A stretch of 64,000 nucleotides of DNA from an uncultured SAR116 cluster alpha proteobacterium (GCA_902616005.1 CACMRG010000002.1:58479-122478); one strand, 5' to 3'. Positions 8,744 to 17,299 are shown, counted from the first letter of the stretch. Translations and numbers: made by a program. Notes: generated by a model not told the origin, from the sequence alone.

Positions 8744-9545
8744 ATTAATAATAGATCAAAATAACTCTTTGTATTACGAGTATGAAAAAGGTGCACTAAA
8801 TACTTACACTTATGTATTTGTAAATGCTTTAACAGGAAGTACTTCCGTTTGGAATGGGATCATTGGTAAAAGATTGAAAGATGAAGGCTATAATTTTTTA
8901 ACATATAACTTTCGTGGTTAAATAAATTCAAATTTTGATAAAAGCATCAATTTAAGTACTGAATTAATCGTTTCAGATCTTTTAAAATTAATTAGTTATT
9001 TAAATCTTAAAAATATAATACTGTGTGGACTATCAATTGGCGGTTTATATGCAGCCATTGCATCTTTGGAAAAAATTGATGTAAAGGGTCTAGTTTTGAT
9101 AAACACACTTAGAAAACCTTCATTAAGACTAGATTGGATAAATCGTGCTATGGTAAATGCGGCTAAACTTGGAGGTAGCGCACTAATAATGGATATGGGT
9201 ATGCCAGTAATAGCTTCCCCAAATTTTCTAAATAAAGTTAGAAGTAATGCTTTAGTTTTTGAAAACTATAAACCACCAGAAAAACATGACGGAATGTTAA
9301 AACTTATGGAAGGTTCATTATCTGCGAACTGGTCTTTCGATTGGTCCAAAATAAATATTCCAACTTTAGTTATGACTGGCCATTTAGACAAAATGTTTGG
9401 AATTCAAGAAGAAATAAAATAACTAGTGGAAAAAATAAAAAATCCAATAACAATAGAATTACCTAATTGGGGACATTTAATACCATTAGAAGAACCTGAA
9501 CAGTTTTCAAATCATATAATAAAATTTGCACAAGATTTAAATTAA
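8736..9545 (+). pseudogene. alpha/beta hydrolase with two in-frame TAA codons
   Basis: From GTG 8736 one frame runs 270 codons to TAA 9543-9545, broken only by TAA at 8919-8921 and 9420-9422. The whole reads as one alpha/beta hydrolase: an oxyanion segment FVNALTGS, NFRG, the nucleophile elbow CGLSIGGLYAA, LVLINTLRKPS, the acid region LVMTGHLDKMF and the catalytic histidine in NWGHLIP. All triad elements survive. Both stops sit where CAA (Gln) would be natural: after NFRG, where relatives have NFRGQ or YRGQ, and in EEIK-stop-LVEKI. There is no frameshift. It could be a fresh pseudogene, a readthrough gene or a C-to-T artefact. The fragments 8736-8921 and 9066-9422 should not be taken as separate genes. 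Confidence 0.8.
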
Positions 9546-10189
9546 GACTTGACTATGATTAAAATATCTTCTGGTAAAATTGAAGAAAAAATAATTTCAG
9601 TTTTTCCAAAATTTTGTTCACAAATATTTTTTATCCAATTTTTATTAGTATAATATAATCCTTGTTTAATTTTTTTTTCATTGTGATGTAATAAATTAAA
9701 AGCCATAATTTTATTTGTCTGTTTCCAAATATTATTTAAGTTTTTTAAAATATATTTTTCCCATATATTTATGTCTTTAGTGACACTTAAATTAAAAGTT
9801 CCAGACATCACTGTAAAGTCTACAATCCCTTTAGGTGAAGACCGTTTGAAAAAGCAAGAGTTTTTGTTAGAAAAATTTTTTTTACAATAATCTATTAATC
9901 TACTATTTAAATCACAGCCTTGATATTGAAAAGTAGATTTACTTAATCTACTTATTAAAAATTCTAAAAATTTCCCATAACCACAACCAATATCACAAAT
10001 TGTAAATTTTTTAAGATTATAATATTTACTTAAAGCAGTTATTATCAATTCAAATCTATGTATTTGAGTAAACGAATTTTTCCAGAATAAACCTTGAGGG
10101 TTGTTCCCATATTTCAATAATCTATTTGTATATGAATTATTGATTTTATACTCAAGATAAGAGAAACTTAATTCATCAAAAAGATTCAT
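9542..10189 (-). CDS. class I SAM-dependent methyltransferase
   Basis: 215 residues. The SAM-binding motif I is ICDIGCGYGKFLEFL near residues 63-77, with QGCDLNSRLIDYC as the acidic motif II loop. The N-terminal FDELSFSYLEYKINNSYTNR and GNNPQGLFWKNSFTQIHRFE segments resemble bacterial methyltransferases of unassigned substrate. The C-terminal half has FNLLHHNEKK and a substrate region I cannot assign. Its stop overlaps the last stop of the interrupted hydrolase through a shared TTAA at 9542-9545. Fold is confident; substrate unknown. Confidence 0.8.
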   Translation of the reverse strand: MNLFDELSFSYLEYKINNSYTNRLLKYGNNPQGLFWKNSFTQIHRFELIITALSKYYNLKKFTICDIGCGYGKFLEFLISRLSKSTFQYQGCDLNSRLIDYCKKNFSNKNSCFFKRSSPKGIVDFTVMSGTFNLSVTKDINIWEKYILKNLNNIWKQTNKIMAFNLLHHNEKKIKQGLYYTNKNWIKNICEQNFGKTEIIFSSILPEDILIIVKS

Positions 10190-10233
10190 TCAGAAATTAT
10201 ATGATTTTTTAATATTATTAAAAGAGAAATTAA

Positions 10234-11370
10234 ATGAAAAAGATTTTATTACTTGGAAGTGGTGAGCTTGGAAAGGAATTAACTATAAGTCTTCAAAGAC
10301 TTGGATGTTACATAATTGCATGTGATAAATATAAAAATGCACCTGCTATGCAAGTCTCTCAAGAATATGAAGTATTTGATATGTTAAATCCTAATGATTT
10401 AAAAAAAGTAGTTGCTAAATACAAGCCAGATTTAATAGTTCCAGAAATTGAGGCAATTGACACTGAAGGTCTTATTCAATTTGAAAAAAAAGGATTTAAA
10501 GTAATTCCTTCTTCTAGAGCTGTAAGTATGACAATGAATAGGGATAAAATAAGAAATAGAGCAAAAGAACTAGGAATTAAAACTGCAAGATATGGGTATG
10601 CTGAATCTTTAAATGAACTTGTTGATATGTATCATAATATTAGTAATAAAGTTGCAATTAAACCAGTTATGAGTTCCTCTGGTAAGGGTCAAAGTTACGC
10701 TTCTACAGTTTCTGATGTTAAGAAAGCTTGGACTTTTGCCTTACTTGGCATGAGAGGTAAGAAAAAAAAAGTTATAATTGAAGAATTTATTGATTTTGAT
10801 TATGAAGTCACTCTGCTTACAATTTTAGATTCAAAAGGTAATATCCATTTTTGTCCACCAATTGGACATATTCAAAAAAGAGGAGATTATCAACACAGTT
10901 GGCAACCTATAAGATGTAAACAAAGTATCATTAATAAAATGAAAACTATAGCTAGAAAAATTGTCAAAGATTTAGATGGTCAGGGTTTGTTTGGTATAGA
11001 GTTTTTTGTTAAAAAAACTGAGGTTTTCTTCAGTGAATTAAGTCCAAGACCTCATGATACTGGCATGGTTACGATGTTTACTCAAAATTTTAGTGAATTT
11101 GATTTGCATGCTAGAGCAATTTTAGATTTTACAATACCAAAAATTGAGCTTTGTAAAAAGGGAGTTAGTCAAGTCATTCTGGCTAATAAAAATGCTAAGG
11201 GAAAGTTTTTGATTAAGGGAATTGAAAATGCATTTCAAGATAAAACTATTGATATTAGAATCTTTGGCAAACCTGAAACTAAACCTTATAGAAGAATGGG
11301 TGTAATTTTAGCAAGCGACCTTAAAAAAGCTAAAGAAGCCCTATCCAAAATCAAGATTATTAATATATAA
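10234..11370 (+). CDS. purT: formate-dependent phosphoribosylglycinamide formyltransferase
   Basis: ATP-grasp enzyme that formylates GAR using formate and ATP, the folate-independent form of purine step three. 378 residues (family about 390). N-terminal LLGSGELGKELTISLQRLG near residue 5, then IVPEIEAIDTEGL and MNRDKIRNRAKELGIKTA, the ATP-grasp block KPVMSSSGKGQS near 147, and metal/substrate residues in GLFGIEFFV and ELSPRPHDTGMVT. Such a gene lets cells use free formate directly. It stands alone, divergent from the methyltransferase and convergent with the cyclase gene (5-base gap). Confidence 0.93.
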   Translation: MKKILLLGSGELGKELTISLQRLGCYIIACDKYKNAPAMQVSQEYEVFDMLNPNDLKKVVAKYKPDLIVPEIEAIDTEGLIQFEKKGFKVIPSSRAVSMTMNRDKIRNRAKELGIKTARYGYAESLNELVDMYHNISNKVAIKPVMSSSGKGQSYASTVSDVKKAWTFALLGMRGKKKKVIIEEFIDFDYEVTLLTILDSKGNIHFCPPIGHIQKRGDYQHSWQPIRCKQSIINKMKTIARKIVKDLDGQGLFGIEFFVKKTEVFFSELSPRPHDTGMVTMFTQNFSEFDLHARAILDFTIPKIELCKKGVSQVILANKNAKGKFLIKGIENAFQDKTIDIRIFGKPETKPYRRMGVILASDLKKAKEALSKIKIINI

Positions 11371-11375
11371 GTGAC

Positions 11376-12182
11376 TTAGTTATGTAAACTATTTTCTGAA
11401 ATGTCTGTAATTAACATATGTCCGGGTGTATGAGTTATACAAAATGGTATCTTAGCTTCAATAATCGCATTTTGAGGAGTTACACCACAAGCCCAAAAGA
11501 CATATTCCTCGTTATTATTTTTTTTTCTAGGACTGTCACCCCAGTCGGGGTCCAAAATATTGTTAATCCCAATTTCAATTGGATTTCCTATATGAACTGG
11601 AGTACCGTGAGCAAAAGAAAAATTTCCTGAAACATCTATAACTTTTTTTATATCTTTTTTACTGAATATTCTCATTGATACAACCATTTCGCTTTTAAAT
11701 GGACCACTTTTTTTATTTTTGATATTAGTTCTATACATTGGCACAACTTTATTATTTGTAATGTGATCAATTTCAAGGCCAGTATTTATTAATGCATCTT
11801 CAAAGGAAAAAGAACAACCAATAGCAAATGCTATAAAATTATTATTCCAATACTCTTTAATATTTCGAACATTTGAAACTAAATTTCCATTTCTATATAT
11901 ATTGTATAATGGCACATCGGATCTAATATCAATATCATCTCCCAACATTTCAAAATATGGATGATTTAATTTTGTTTTGCCAACTAAAGGGCATGCTTTC
12001 GGATTCAATTTACAAAATTTATAAAAATCATTTGCATATTCATCAGTAAGAATGACGATGTTGGCCTGAAGTTTGTTAGCTGCCAGACCCGAGGTATGAC
12101 TATTATAGAGCTCTAACCTAATTTTTTTTCTTATTTCTCTTGAGTCTAACTTTCTTGCAATATTAAAATCAACAATTTTCAT
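11376..12182 (-). CDS. D-glutamate cyclase/putative hydro-lyase family (DUF1445)
   Basis: 268 residues matching the DUF1445/UPF0317 family, one mammalian member of which converts D-glutamate to 5-oxo-D-proline. Family blocks are visible: HTSGLAANKLQANIVILTDE, FCKLNPKACPLVG, DDIDIRSDVPLYNIYRNG, FIAFAIGCSFSFEDAL, GPFKSEMVVSMR, FAHGTPVHIGNP, and C-terminal FWACGVTPQNAI with FCITHTPGHMLITD. The conserved Cys, Asp and His positions look kept. No transporter or 5-oxoprolinase is adjacent, so substrate and physiological role are open. Start ATG 12182 has a weak ribosome site. Confidence 0.85.
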   Translation of the reverse strand: MKIVDFNIARKLDSREIRKKIRLELYNSHTSGLAANKLQANIVILTDEYANDFYKFCKLNPKACPLVGKTKLNHPYFEMLGDDIDIRSDVPLYNIYRNGNLVSNVRNIKEYWNNNFIAFAIGCSFSFEDALINTGLEIDHITNNKVVPMYRTNIKNKKSGPFKSEMVVSMRIFSKKDIKKVIDVSGNFSFAHGTPVHIGNPIEIGINNILDPDWGDSPRKKNNNEEYVFWACGVTPQNAIIEAKIPFCITHTPGHMLITDISENSLHN

Positions 12183-12206
12183 AATTACATTTTATTATTT
12201 TTATAT

Positions 12207-12440
12207 TCACTTTTCCACAACTCTTTTAATATAAAGACTACAATTTTTTATTTTGCTCTTATAATCTTTATATTCAACCAAGTTACATGTGCGATTGTCT
12301 ATTACTTTGTCATTTTTAGAAGTTAAAAGATTTAGTGACTTTCTGTTTAATTCTTTTTTGAATTTAATTTTGCGAAGAAATAAATTTTCTTTTATTGTAA
12401 CTAACTTATCATCAAAATTGTAATCTCCAATTTTGTTCAC
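12207..12440 (-). CDS. doubtful small lysine-rich ORF
   Basis: 77 codons from GTG 12440, ending 24 bases before the cyclase-family gene on the same strand. It is basic and Lys/Asn-rich with no recognisable motif, membrane segment or signal peptide, and has no ribosome site before the GTG. AT-rich spacer easily makes such frames by chance. The surrounding 12183-12605 region shows nothing else convincing. Confidence 0.2.
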   Translation of the reverse strand: MNKIGDYNFDDKLVTIKENLFLRKIKFKKELNRKSLNLLTSKNDKVIDNRTCNLVEYKDYKSKIKNCSLYIKRVVEK

Positions 12441-12605
12441 TATATAAATTCAGTTTCTTGTTTACAAATTCAATGAGTAAAATTAACAAAACTAAATGTT
12501 TTTGGTGAAAATAAAATAAATGTTAAGCTAATATAATTCTCATGATATTATTAGATTTATATATACACAAAATATAATTATATTTTAATTCAAGATAGGT
12601 TCTAT

Positions 12606-13763
12606 ATGTCAAATTATTTTTCTAAAAGTCAAACAGATCTCTTGGCAAAAGCTAAAAGCGAAAAGAGATATGTTCATATAAAAAACGAAAATGAAAAATT
12701 AAAAAAAATCATGAACATAAAAAACTTAAATAAGCTTATTTCCATGCATAATTGTTGGGATCAAAGAAATTTTTCATTAGTTCTTAATAAAAATAAAATT
12801 CCTTTCTCATCATTCTTGACTACGGGCGACGCTTTAGGTTTTTCAAAAACAGCTCCAGATCCTATTAAGGTTGAAAATTATATAAGAAAAGGAGCTTCTC
12901 TTGTTTTAAATGATTTAGTTTATTTATCAAAAGAGATTGAAGAATTAGCTAGCGATTTACAAATTATTACAAATGGGAGATGCCAAGCAAATTTATATTT
13001 CTCGATGCAAAGTCATCAGGCTTTTGCACCTCATTTTGACACTCATGACGTGTTTGCTTTACATTGCGAAGGAGAAAAACTTTGGAATATTTATGAAAAC
13101 TTTGAGCAAGACCCAATTAATCATCATATTTATAAGCAAGAGTTAAACGATAAAACGGAAAAACCTGGAAAAATAATTGATCAGGTTCTTTTAAAACCAG
13201 GTGATTTATTGTATTTACCTAGAGGTCAATTTCATGACGCCTTAGCGTCAAAAAATGGTGCAATACATATTGCGTTTGGAATTACATATTTAAAACCAAT
13301 AGACATATTTCAATATTATTATGAACAATTAATTGTAAATGATTATTTCAGATCAGACATCAGAGAAATTAACTCTATAGACGACATTAAAGATATTCAT
13401 AATCAAATTACATTTGAGTTAAATAAAATTTTTAATAATGATAAACTATTTGAACATTCATTGAGTTACTTTAAACAATGGCCCTATAATCTTTTAGGTT
13501 ATGATATAGAGAAAATAATCAATGATGGCGTTCAATATGAAATTACTAAGAATATCTCTATTTTAGAAGAAGACCAGAAACTTTTTTTAATTAATGAGAA
13601 ACATAAAGTTCCAGTTCCTGAAAAGTTTTATGAAATAACTAAATTTGCTTTTAAAAATAAAATTGTAAGTCATAAACACCTCAAAGCTGAGTTCAAAAAT
13701 TTTCCAGATGAAAAAATTAATGAATTTATTGATGCTATGAAAAGCATGAAAATTTTCATCTAA
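12606..13763 (+). CDS. cupin/JmjC-type oxygenase, ribosomal oxygenase (RoxA/YcfD)-like
   Basis: 385 residues, close to RoxA/YcfD (about 373). The 2-oxoglutarate/Fe(II) facial triad is visible: HFD in APHFDTHDVFALHCEG near residue 140, and the distal His in GDLLYLPRGQFHDALAS near 210, followed by AIHIAFGITYL. The C-terminal roughly 60 residues (KVPVPEKFYEITKFAF to the end) look like the winged-helix dimer/substrate module of this family. Relatives hydroxylate a ribosomal protein; that this one does is inference. It sits alone next to the integrase remnant and tRNA-Gly, in an accessory-looking stretch. Confidence 0.8.
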   Translation: MSNYFSKSQTDLLAKAKSEKRYVHIKNENEKLKKIMNIKNLNKLISMHNCWDQRNFSLVLNKNKIPFSSFLTTGDALGFSKTAPDPIKVENYIRKGASLVLNDLVYLSKEIEELASDLQIITNGRCQANLYFSMQSHQAFAPHFDTHDVFALHCEGEKLWNIYENFEQDPINHHIYKQELNDKTEKPGKIIDQVLLKPGDLLYLPRGQFHDALASKNGAIHIAFGITYLKPIDIFQYYYEQLIVNDYFRSDIREINSIDDIKDIHNQITFELNKIFNNDKLFEHSLSYFKQWPYNLLGYDIEKIINDGVQYEITKNISILEEDQKLFLINEKHKVPVPEKFYEITKFAFKNKIVSHKHLKAEFKNFPDEKINEFIDAMKSMKIFI

Positions 13764-13794
13764 TCACAAATTTAATCAGATGAGCATTTATCTT

Positions 13795-13971
13795 TTATAA
13801 GATTGAAGCAAGAAGTTTGATTGTATCTTTGGTTTTTAAGCAAATGATCATTCGATCTTTTAGATATTTTAGATAATGGCTTCGAATGTCTTTTGGGATT
13901 TGTTTGGAGAAATAATAAACATCTGTTTTTTGATAAAAATATTTATATTTTAATTTGTTTACTAGATTGAA
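13795..13971 (-). pseudogene. decayed N-terminus of a tyrosine integrase
   Basis: Reading the minus strand from 13971 gives an open frame ending at TAA 13795-13797, bounded upstream by TAG. It contains YKYFYQKTDVYYFSKQIPKD followed by IRSHYL and DRMIICLKTKDTIKLLASIL. This matches the N-terminal block of many tRNA-targeted tyrosine recombinases (a Tyr-Tyr-Phe, Ile/Val-Pro-Lys-Asp-Leu/Ile-Arg, then S/C-L-K/R-T-K-D pattern). No start codon remains (GTA stands where GTG or ATG might have been), and the catalytic R-H-R-Y domain is absent, because the convergent oxygenase gene begins about 30 bases further on. It lies just 3' of tRNA-Gly(GCC) and in the same direction, the usual place for an integrase. 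Confidence 0.55.
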
Positions 13972-14042
13972 CTATTTCAAAAACGAATATTTTTAAAAAG
14001 GTTAGAAATACAAAGATTTTAGAAAACCTGCCGGATACGAAT

Positions 14043-14117
14043 TGGAGCGGGCGAAGGGATTTGAACCCTCGACCCCAACCTTGGCAAGGTTGTGCTCTAC
14101 CCCTGAGCTACGCCCGC
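14043..14117 (-). tRNA. tRNA-Gly (anticodon GCC), CCA encoded
   Basis: On the minus strand the acceptor GCGGGCG (14117-14111) pairs with CGCCCGC (14053-14047), followed by discriminator T and encoded CCA. The anticodon stem CAACC/GGTTG encloses the 7-base loop TTGCCAA, giving anticodon GCC. The T arm carries GGGTTCAAATCCC and the D arm TAGCTCAGGGGTAGAGCA is standard. A decayed integrase fragment lies downstream, so this tRNA is a probable old attachment site. Confidence 0.97.
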
Positions 14118-14163
14118 TTTAGTATTCTTATAATTATTAAAATTAAACTAAGCAAGAAATTAT

Positions 14164-15303
14164 TCAAATTAAGTCTTTAATAATTTTGTCTACATTAGTT
14201 GATATATAGTCAATATTTTCAGGAGATAAATAAGGATGCATAGGTAGAGAAATAACACAGTTTGACAATTTCATTGTATTTTCTAAATTATCTGGAGAAA
14301 TGGGAAAATTTTTATATGGAGCCTGGCAATGTATTGGTATCGGATAATATATAGCAGTAGGTATATTTCTTTCTTTCATTAAACTCTGAAATTTTTCTCT
14401 GTTACAATTAAATGGAAGCTGAATTGTAAATTGAGCCCAACTACTATTTGTATCTTTGAGAAGTTTAGGTAATTTTATATTAGTATTCAATTCTAAAAAT
14501 TTTTCAATATATCTATTAGCTATACTTTCTCTTTTTAAAAGTTCAGATTTAAAGATTGTCATTTTTTCTAAAAGAATTGCGGCTTGGATAGTATCTATTC
14601 TTCCATTCATTCCAATTCTATCATATTCATATTTATTTTTTCCCATTCCATGCAAATGAGAAGAATATGCAATTTTATATAATTTTTCTTCATTAGTAAA
14701 TAATGCTCCTCCATCACCATAACATCCTAATGGTTTCGCTGGAAAAAAAGAAGTTGCAGAAATTTCACACAAATTTCCAGATATTTGTCCTTTATACATT
14801 GCTCCAAATGACTGAGCTGCATCGTCAAAAACCCATAAATTATTAACAGATGCTATTTTTTTTATTTTATCCATATCACTAGGTTGACCAAATAAGCCAA
14901 CTGTAATAATACCTTTTAAATTTATGCCTATTTTCTTTGCTTTGTTTATAGAGTTCTTAATACTTTCTTCACATATATTATAGGTATCTACTTTTACATC
15001 TGAAAAAAAAGGAAGTCCACCTAGCATACATACAGCTTCTGCTGTAGAAGCAAATGTAAAAGATGGAACTATTACCCCTTCATGGGGTTTTAATCCAAGT
15101 GCAATAAGCCCTAACACAAGAGCATCTGTACCACTAGAACAACACAAAACAAATTTGGATTTAGAGAATAAAGATAATTTGTTTTCTAGCTCAGTAATTT
15201 CAGGACCTTGAATGTATTTTCCATGATCAAGCACTCGAGCAATTCTTTTATCAACATTTTTCCTGATTAATATTTGTTGTTGTTTTAAGTCAATAAAGTC
15301 CAT
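14164..15303 (-). CDS. DegT/DnrJ/EryC1 sugar aminotransferase, WbpE-like
   Basis: PLP enzyme that aminates a keto nucleotide sugar. 379 residues. FIDLKQQQ and GKYIQGPEITELE at the N-terminus, SSGTDALVLGL near 57, DDAAQSFGA near 160, and the PLP lysine in SFFPAKPLGCYGDGGALF near 188. The closest remembered relative is Pseudomonas WbpE (UDP-3-keto-2-acetamido uronate aminotransferase), with shared HYPIP- and SLPMHPYL-type blocks. It follows the Gfo/Idh oxidoreductase gene by four bases, so the pair probably does 3-oxidation then 3-amination. The acetyltransferase expected next (WbpD type) is not here. Confidence 0.87.
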   Translation of the reverse strand: MDFIDLKQQQILIRKNVDKRIARVLDHGKYIQGPEITELENKLSLFSKSKFVLCCSSGTDALVLGLIALGLKPHEGVIVPSFTFASTAEAVCMLGGLPFFSDVKVDTYNICEESIKNSINKAKKIGINLKGIITVGLFGQPSDMDKIKKIASVNNLWVFDDAAQSFGAMYKGQISGNLCEISATSFFPAKPLGCYGDGGALFTNEEKLYKIAYSSHLHGMGKNKYEYDRIGMNGRIDTIQAAILLEKMTIFKSELLKRESIANRYIEKFLELNTNIKLPKLLKDTNSSWAQFTIQLPFNCNREKFQSLMKERNIPTAIYYPIPIHCQAPYKNFPISPDNLENTMKLSNCVISLPMHPYLSPENIDYISTNVDKIIKDLI

Positions 15304-15307
15304 AGTG

Positions 15308-16270
15308 TTAAAAATATTTTTCTTTTAGTTTTTTTTCTATCATACTTAAAACAATTTGAACATTTAAAGCTTCTTGAATGCCAGTTTTTGGTATTTCTTT
15401 ATTTGCAACACAATTTAAAAAAGCCTCTATTTCTTGCTTAAGAGGCTCATGTTTTAATACATCAATAGCAATTTCTGATTTATGAGTAATTTTTTTATTA
15501 GGGTTTATTATGCTTGGGTTGAATATTAATTTTTTTGGCCAATCTCTTACATCGTCAAAAATTAAACTTCCATCTGACCCTAATACACTAATTCTATGTT
15601 CTTTGTATGGGCTAATCCAGTCTGAATTAATAATTGCTATAATGTCTTCTTCAAAATAAAGAATAACATTTATATAATCAGCTATTTTTTTTGAGCATTT
15701 AAAAATAGCGTTAATATCAACTTTTCTTGGCAGTTTTTTTGTTAAAGATAAAATCATTGAAATATCGTGAGAAGTTAAATCATACAAAACAGATTCTTTA
15801 TCTCTTATAGACCCAAAATTTAATCTATTACATTTTATAATTTTCAGGTGTCCAATTTTACCTAATTGAACATTTTTTTTTAAACCTTTAAATGCATTGT
15901 GATATTGAAGAAGATGTCCAACAAAAACAATTTTATTTGCTTTATCAGCAACTTTTTTAATTTCATAAGATTCATTCAAAGATAAACATAATGGTTTTTC
16001 AACAAAAACATTTTTATTATTTAAGAGAGATTTTATGATATATTCCTTATGTGTTGATGCTGGAGAAGCAATAAAAACACTATCAATATTTTTTGATACA
16101 ATTATGTCATCAGGATCTTTAGCGATCATATTTTTATTAGTAACATTTAGTGACAAATTTTTTAAGTTATTGTCATAAACTTTTTCAACAACATTTAATG
16201 ATTCTAAATTTCGGTAAATATTTTTACCCCATTGTCCCATGCCTATTAGACCCACTTTAAAATCATACAT
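15308..16270 (-). CDS. Gfo/Idh/MocA family sugar oxidoreductase
   Basis: 320 residues with an N-terminal Rossmann motif GLIGMGQWGKNIYRNL at about 8-23 and the family signature EKPLCLSLNES containing the active-site Lys near residue 92. FVGHLLQYHNAF and LYDLTSHDISMIL (Asp and His) complete the active-site region. Paired with the DegT gene it probably oxidises a nucleotide-sugar hydroxyl before amination. Its ATG has no ribosome site nearby, and a promoter ends only about ten bases upstream, so the message may be almost leaderless. Confidence 0.87.
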   Translation of the reverse strand: MYDFKVGLIGMGQWGKNIYRNLESLNVVEKVYDNNLKNLSLNVTNKNMIAKDPDDIIVSKNIDSVFIASPASTHKEYIIKSLLNNKNVFVEKPLCLSLNESYEIKKVADKANKIVFVGHLLQYHNAFKGLKKNVQLGKIGHLKIIKCNRLNFGSIRDKESVLYDLTSHDISMILSLTKKLPRKVDINAIFKCSKKIADYINVILYFEEDIIAIINSDWISPYKEHRISVLGSDGSLIFDDVRDWPKKLIFNPSIINPNKKITHKSEIAIDVLKHEPLKQEIEAFLNCVANKEIPKTGIQEALNVQIVLSMIEKKLKEKYF

Positions 16271-16279
16271 ATGTAAATA

Positions 16280-16307
16280 AATATACCTCTAAGCTTTATA
16301 GCGTCAA
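16280..16307 (-). promoter_or_regulatory. sigma70-type promoter for the nucleotide-sugar pair
   Basis: On the minus strand TTGACG (16302-16307) is separated by 16 bases from TATATT (16280-16285). The expected start point lies 2-4 bases before the oxidoreductase ATG at 16270. There is no usable ribosome site between, consistent with a leaderless transcript. Confidence 0.4.
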
Positions 16308-16414
16308 TAGTAGTCTTTTGTAACAATTAATGAATATTTACTATTGATTTATTTTTTTGACTAAGCATATGATCTTTATGAGAGCTAAAATATCAATTGA
16401 GTAGAAAATTAAAT

Positions 16415-17293
16415 ATGACAGAACACATAATAGAAGTAAATAGTAAAAATTTTGTAGAAAAAGTTATTAAAGGGTCTGAAAGTCTTGCTGTTATCGTAGA
16501 CTTTTGGGCTCCATGGTGTTCGCCTTGTAAACAATTAACACCGATAATAGAAAATGCGGTTAATACTGTTTCAGATAAAGTGATATTAGCTAAAATTAAT
16601 ATAGACGAAAATCAATCAATTGCTGCTCAGATGCAAATTCAATCAATTCCAATGGTTTATGCTTTCTTTAAAGGTGAAGTAGTTGATGGGTTTCAAGGAA
16701 ATATTCCTGAAAGTCAAGTTATTGAATTTGTAAAAAAAATATCTGAACTTGTTGGCCCTAATGAAGATATTAAAGCACAAACAGTAAATTTAGAAAAATA
16801 TATTACAGTTTCAAATTGGAATAAAGCGCTAGAAGAAGCAGATTTAATTTTGGATGTTGATCAGAATAATATTGATGCATGTTGTGGTAAAATTTTATCT
16901 TTGATTGGCCTAAATAAATTTGATTTAGCCAAAGAGTTTATATCCATACTTCCAGAAGAAATTTTGAATAAAGATAAGATTAAAGACCTTTGTTTAAAAT
17001 TAGAAGTTAATGAAAATTCATTTAAAGCAAGTGAAAATTTTGATGATTTAAAAAAATTTCTTGAAAATAACCCTAACGATATTAAAGCTTATATTGATCT
17101 ATCTAATGCAATGTTTGGCATTGGCAAAATTTCAGATTGTTATGCTACATTAATCAAAGCAATTAAAATTGACCCTGAATGGAATAATCAAGAAGCAAGG
17201 AAAAAATTGTTATCTTTTATAAGTAGTCATGATTTAACTTCTGAAGAAGCGAGAAAAGCAAGAAGACAATTATCATCGATTTTATTTGATTAA
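16415..17293 (+). CDS. cnoX: thioredoxin-domain co-chaperone, CnoX/YbbN-like
   Basis: About 292 residues from ATG 16415: an N-terminal thioredoxin domain with DFWAPWCSPCKQL (CxxC near residue 30) and SIPMVYAF carrying the cis-proline, then a helical C-terminal half with TPR-like repeats (NWNKALEEADLILDVDQNNI, then the DIKAYIDLSNAMFGIGKISD segment). This layout is that of CnoX/YbbN, a holdase that protects proteins from oxidation and hands them to GroEL or DnaK. An in-frame TTG at 16397 would add six residues; ATG was chosen because family members begin just before this point. The Lon-domain gene follows after six bases. Confidence 0.88.
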   Translation: MTEHIIEVNSKNFVEKVIKGSESLAVIVDFWAPWCSPCKQLTPIIENAVNTVSDKVILAKINIDENQSIAAQMQIQSIPMVYAFFKGEVVDGFQGNIPESQVIEFVKKISELVGPNEDIKAQTVNLEKYITVSNWNKALEEADLILDVDQNNIDACCGKILSLIGLNKFDLAKEFISILPEEILNKDKIKDLCLKLEVNENSFKASENFDDLKKFLENNPNDIKAYIDLSNAMFGIGKISDCYATLIKAIKIDPEWNNQEARKKLLSFISSHDLTSEEARKARRQLSSILFD

Positions 17294-17299
17294 ATTAAA

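Noticed and set aside
8919..9422. General recoding of TAA to glutamine
   Set aside because: TAA is the normal end of most genes here with matching family lengths; only this one gene shows internal TAA.
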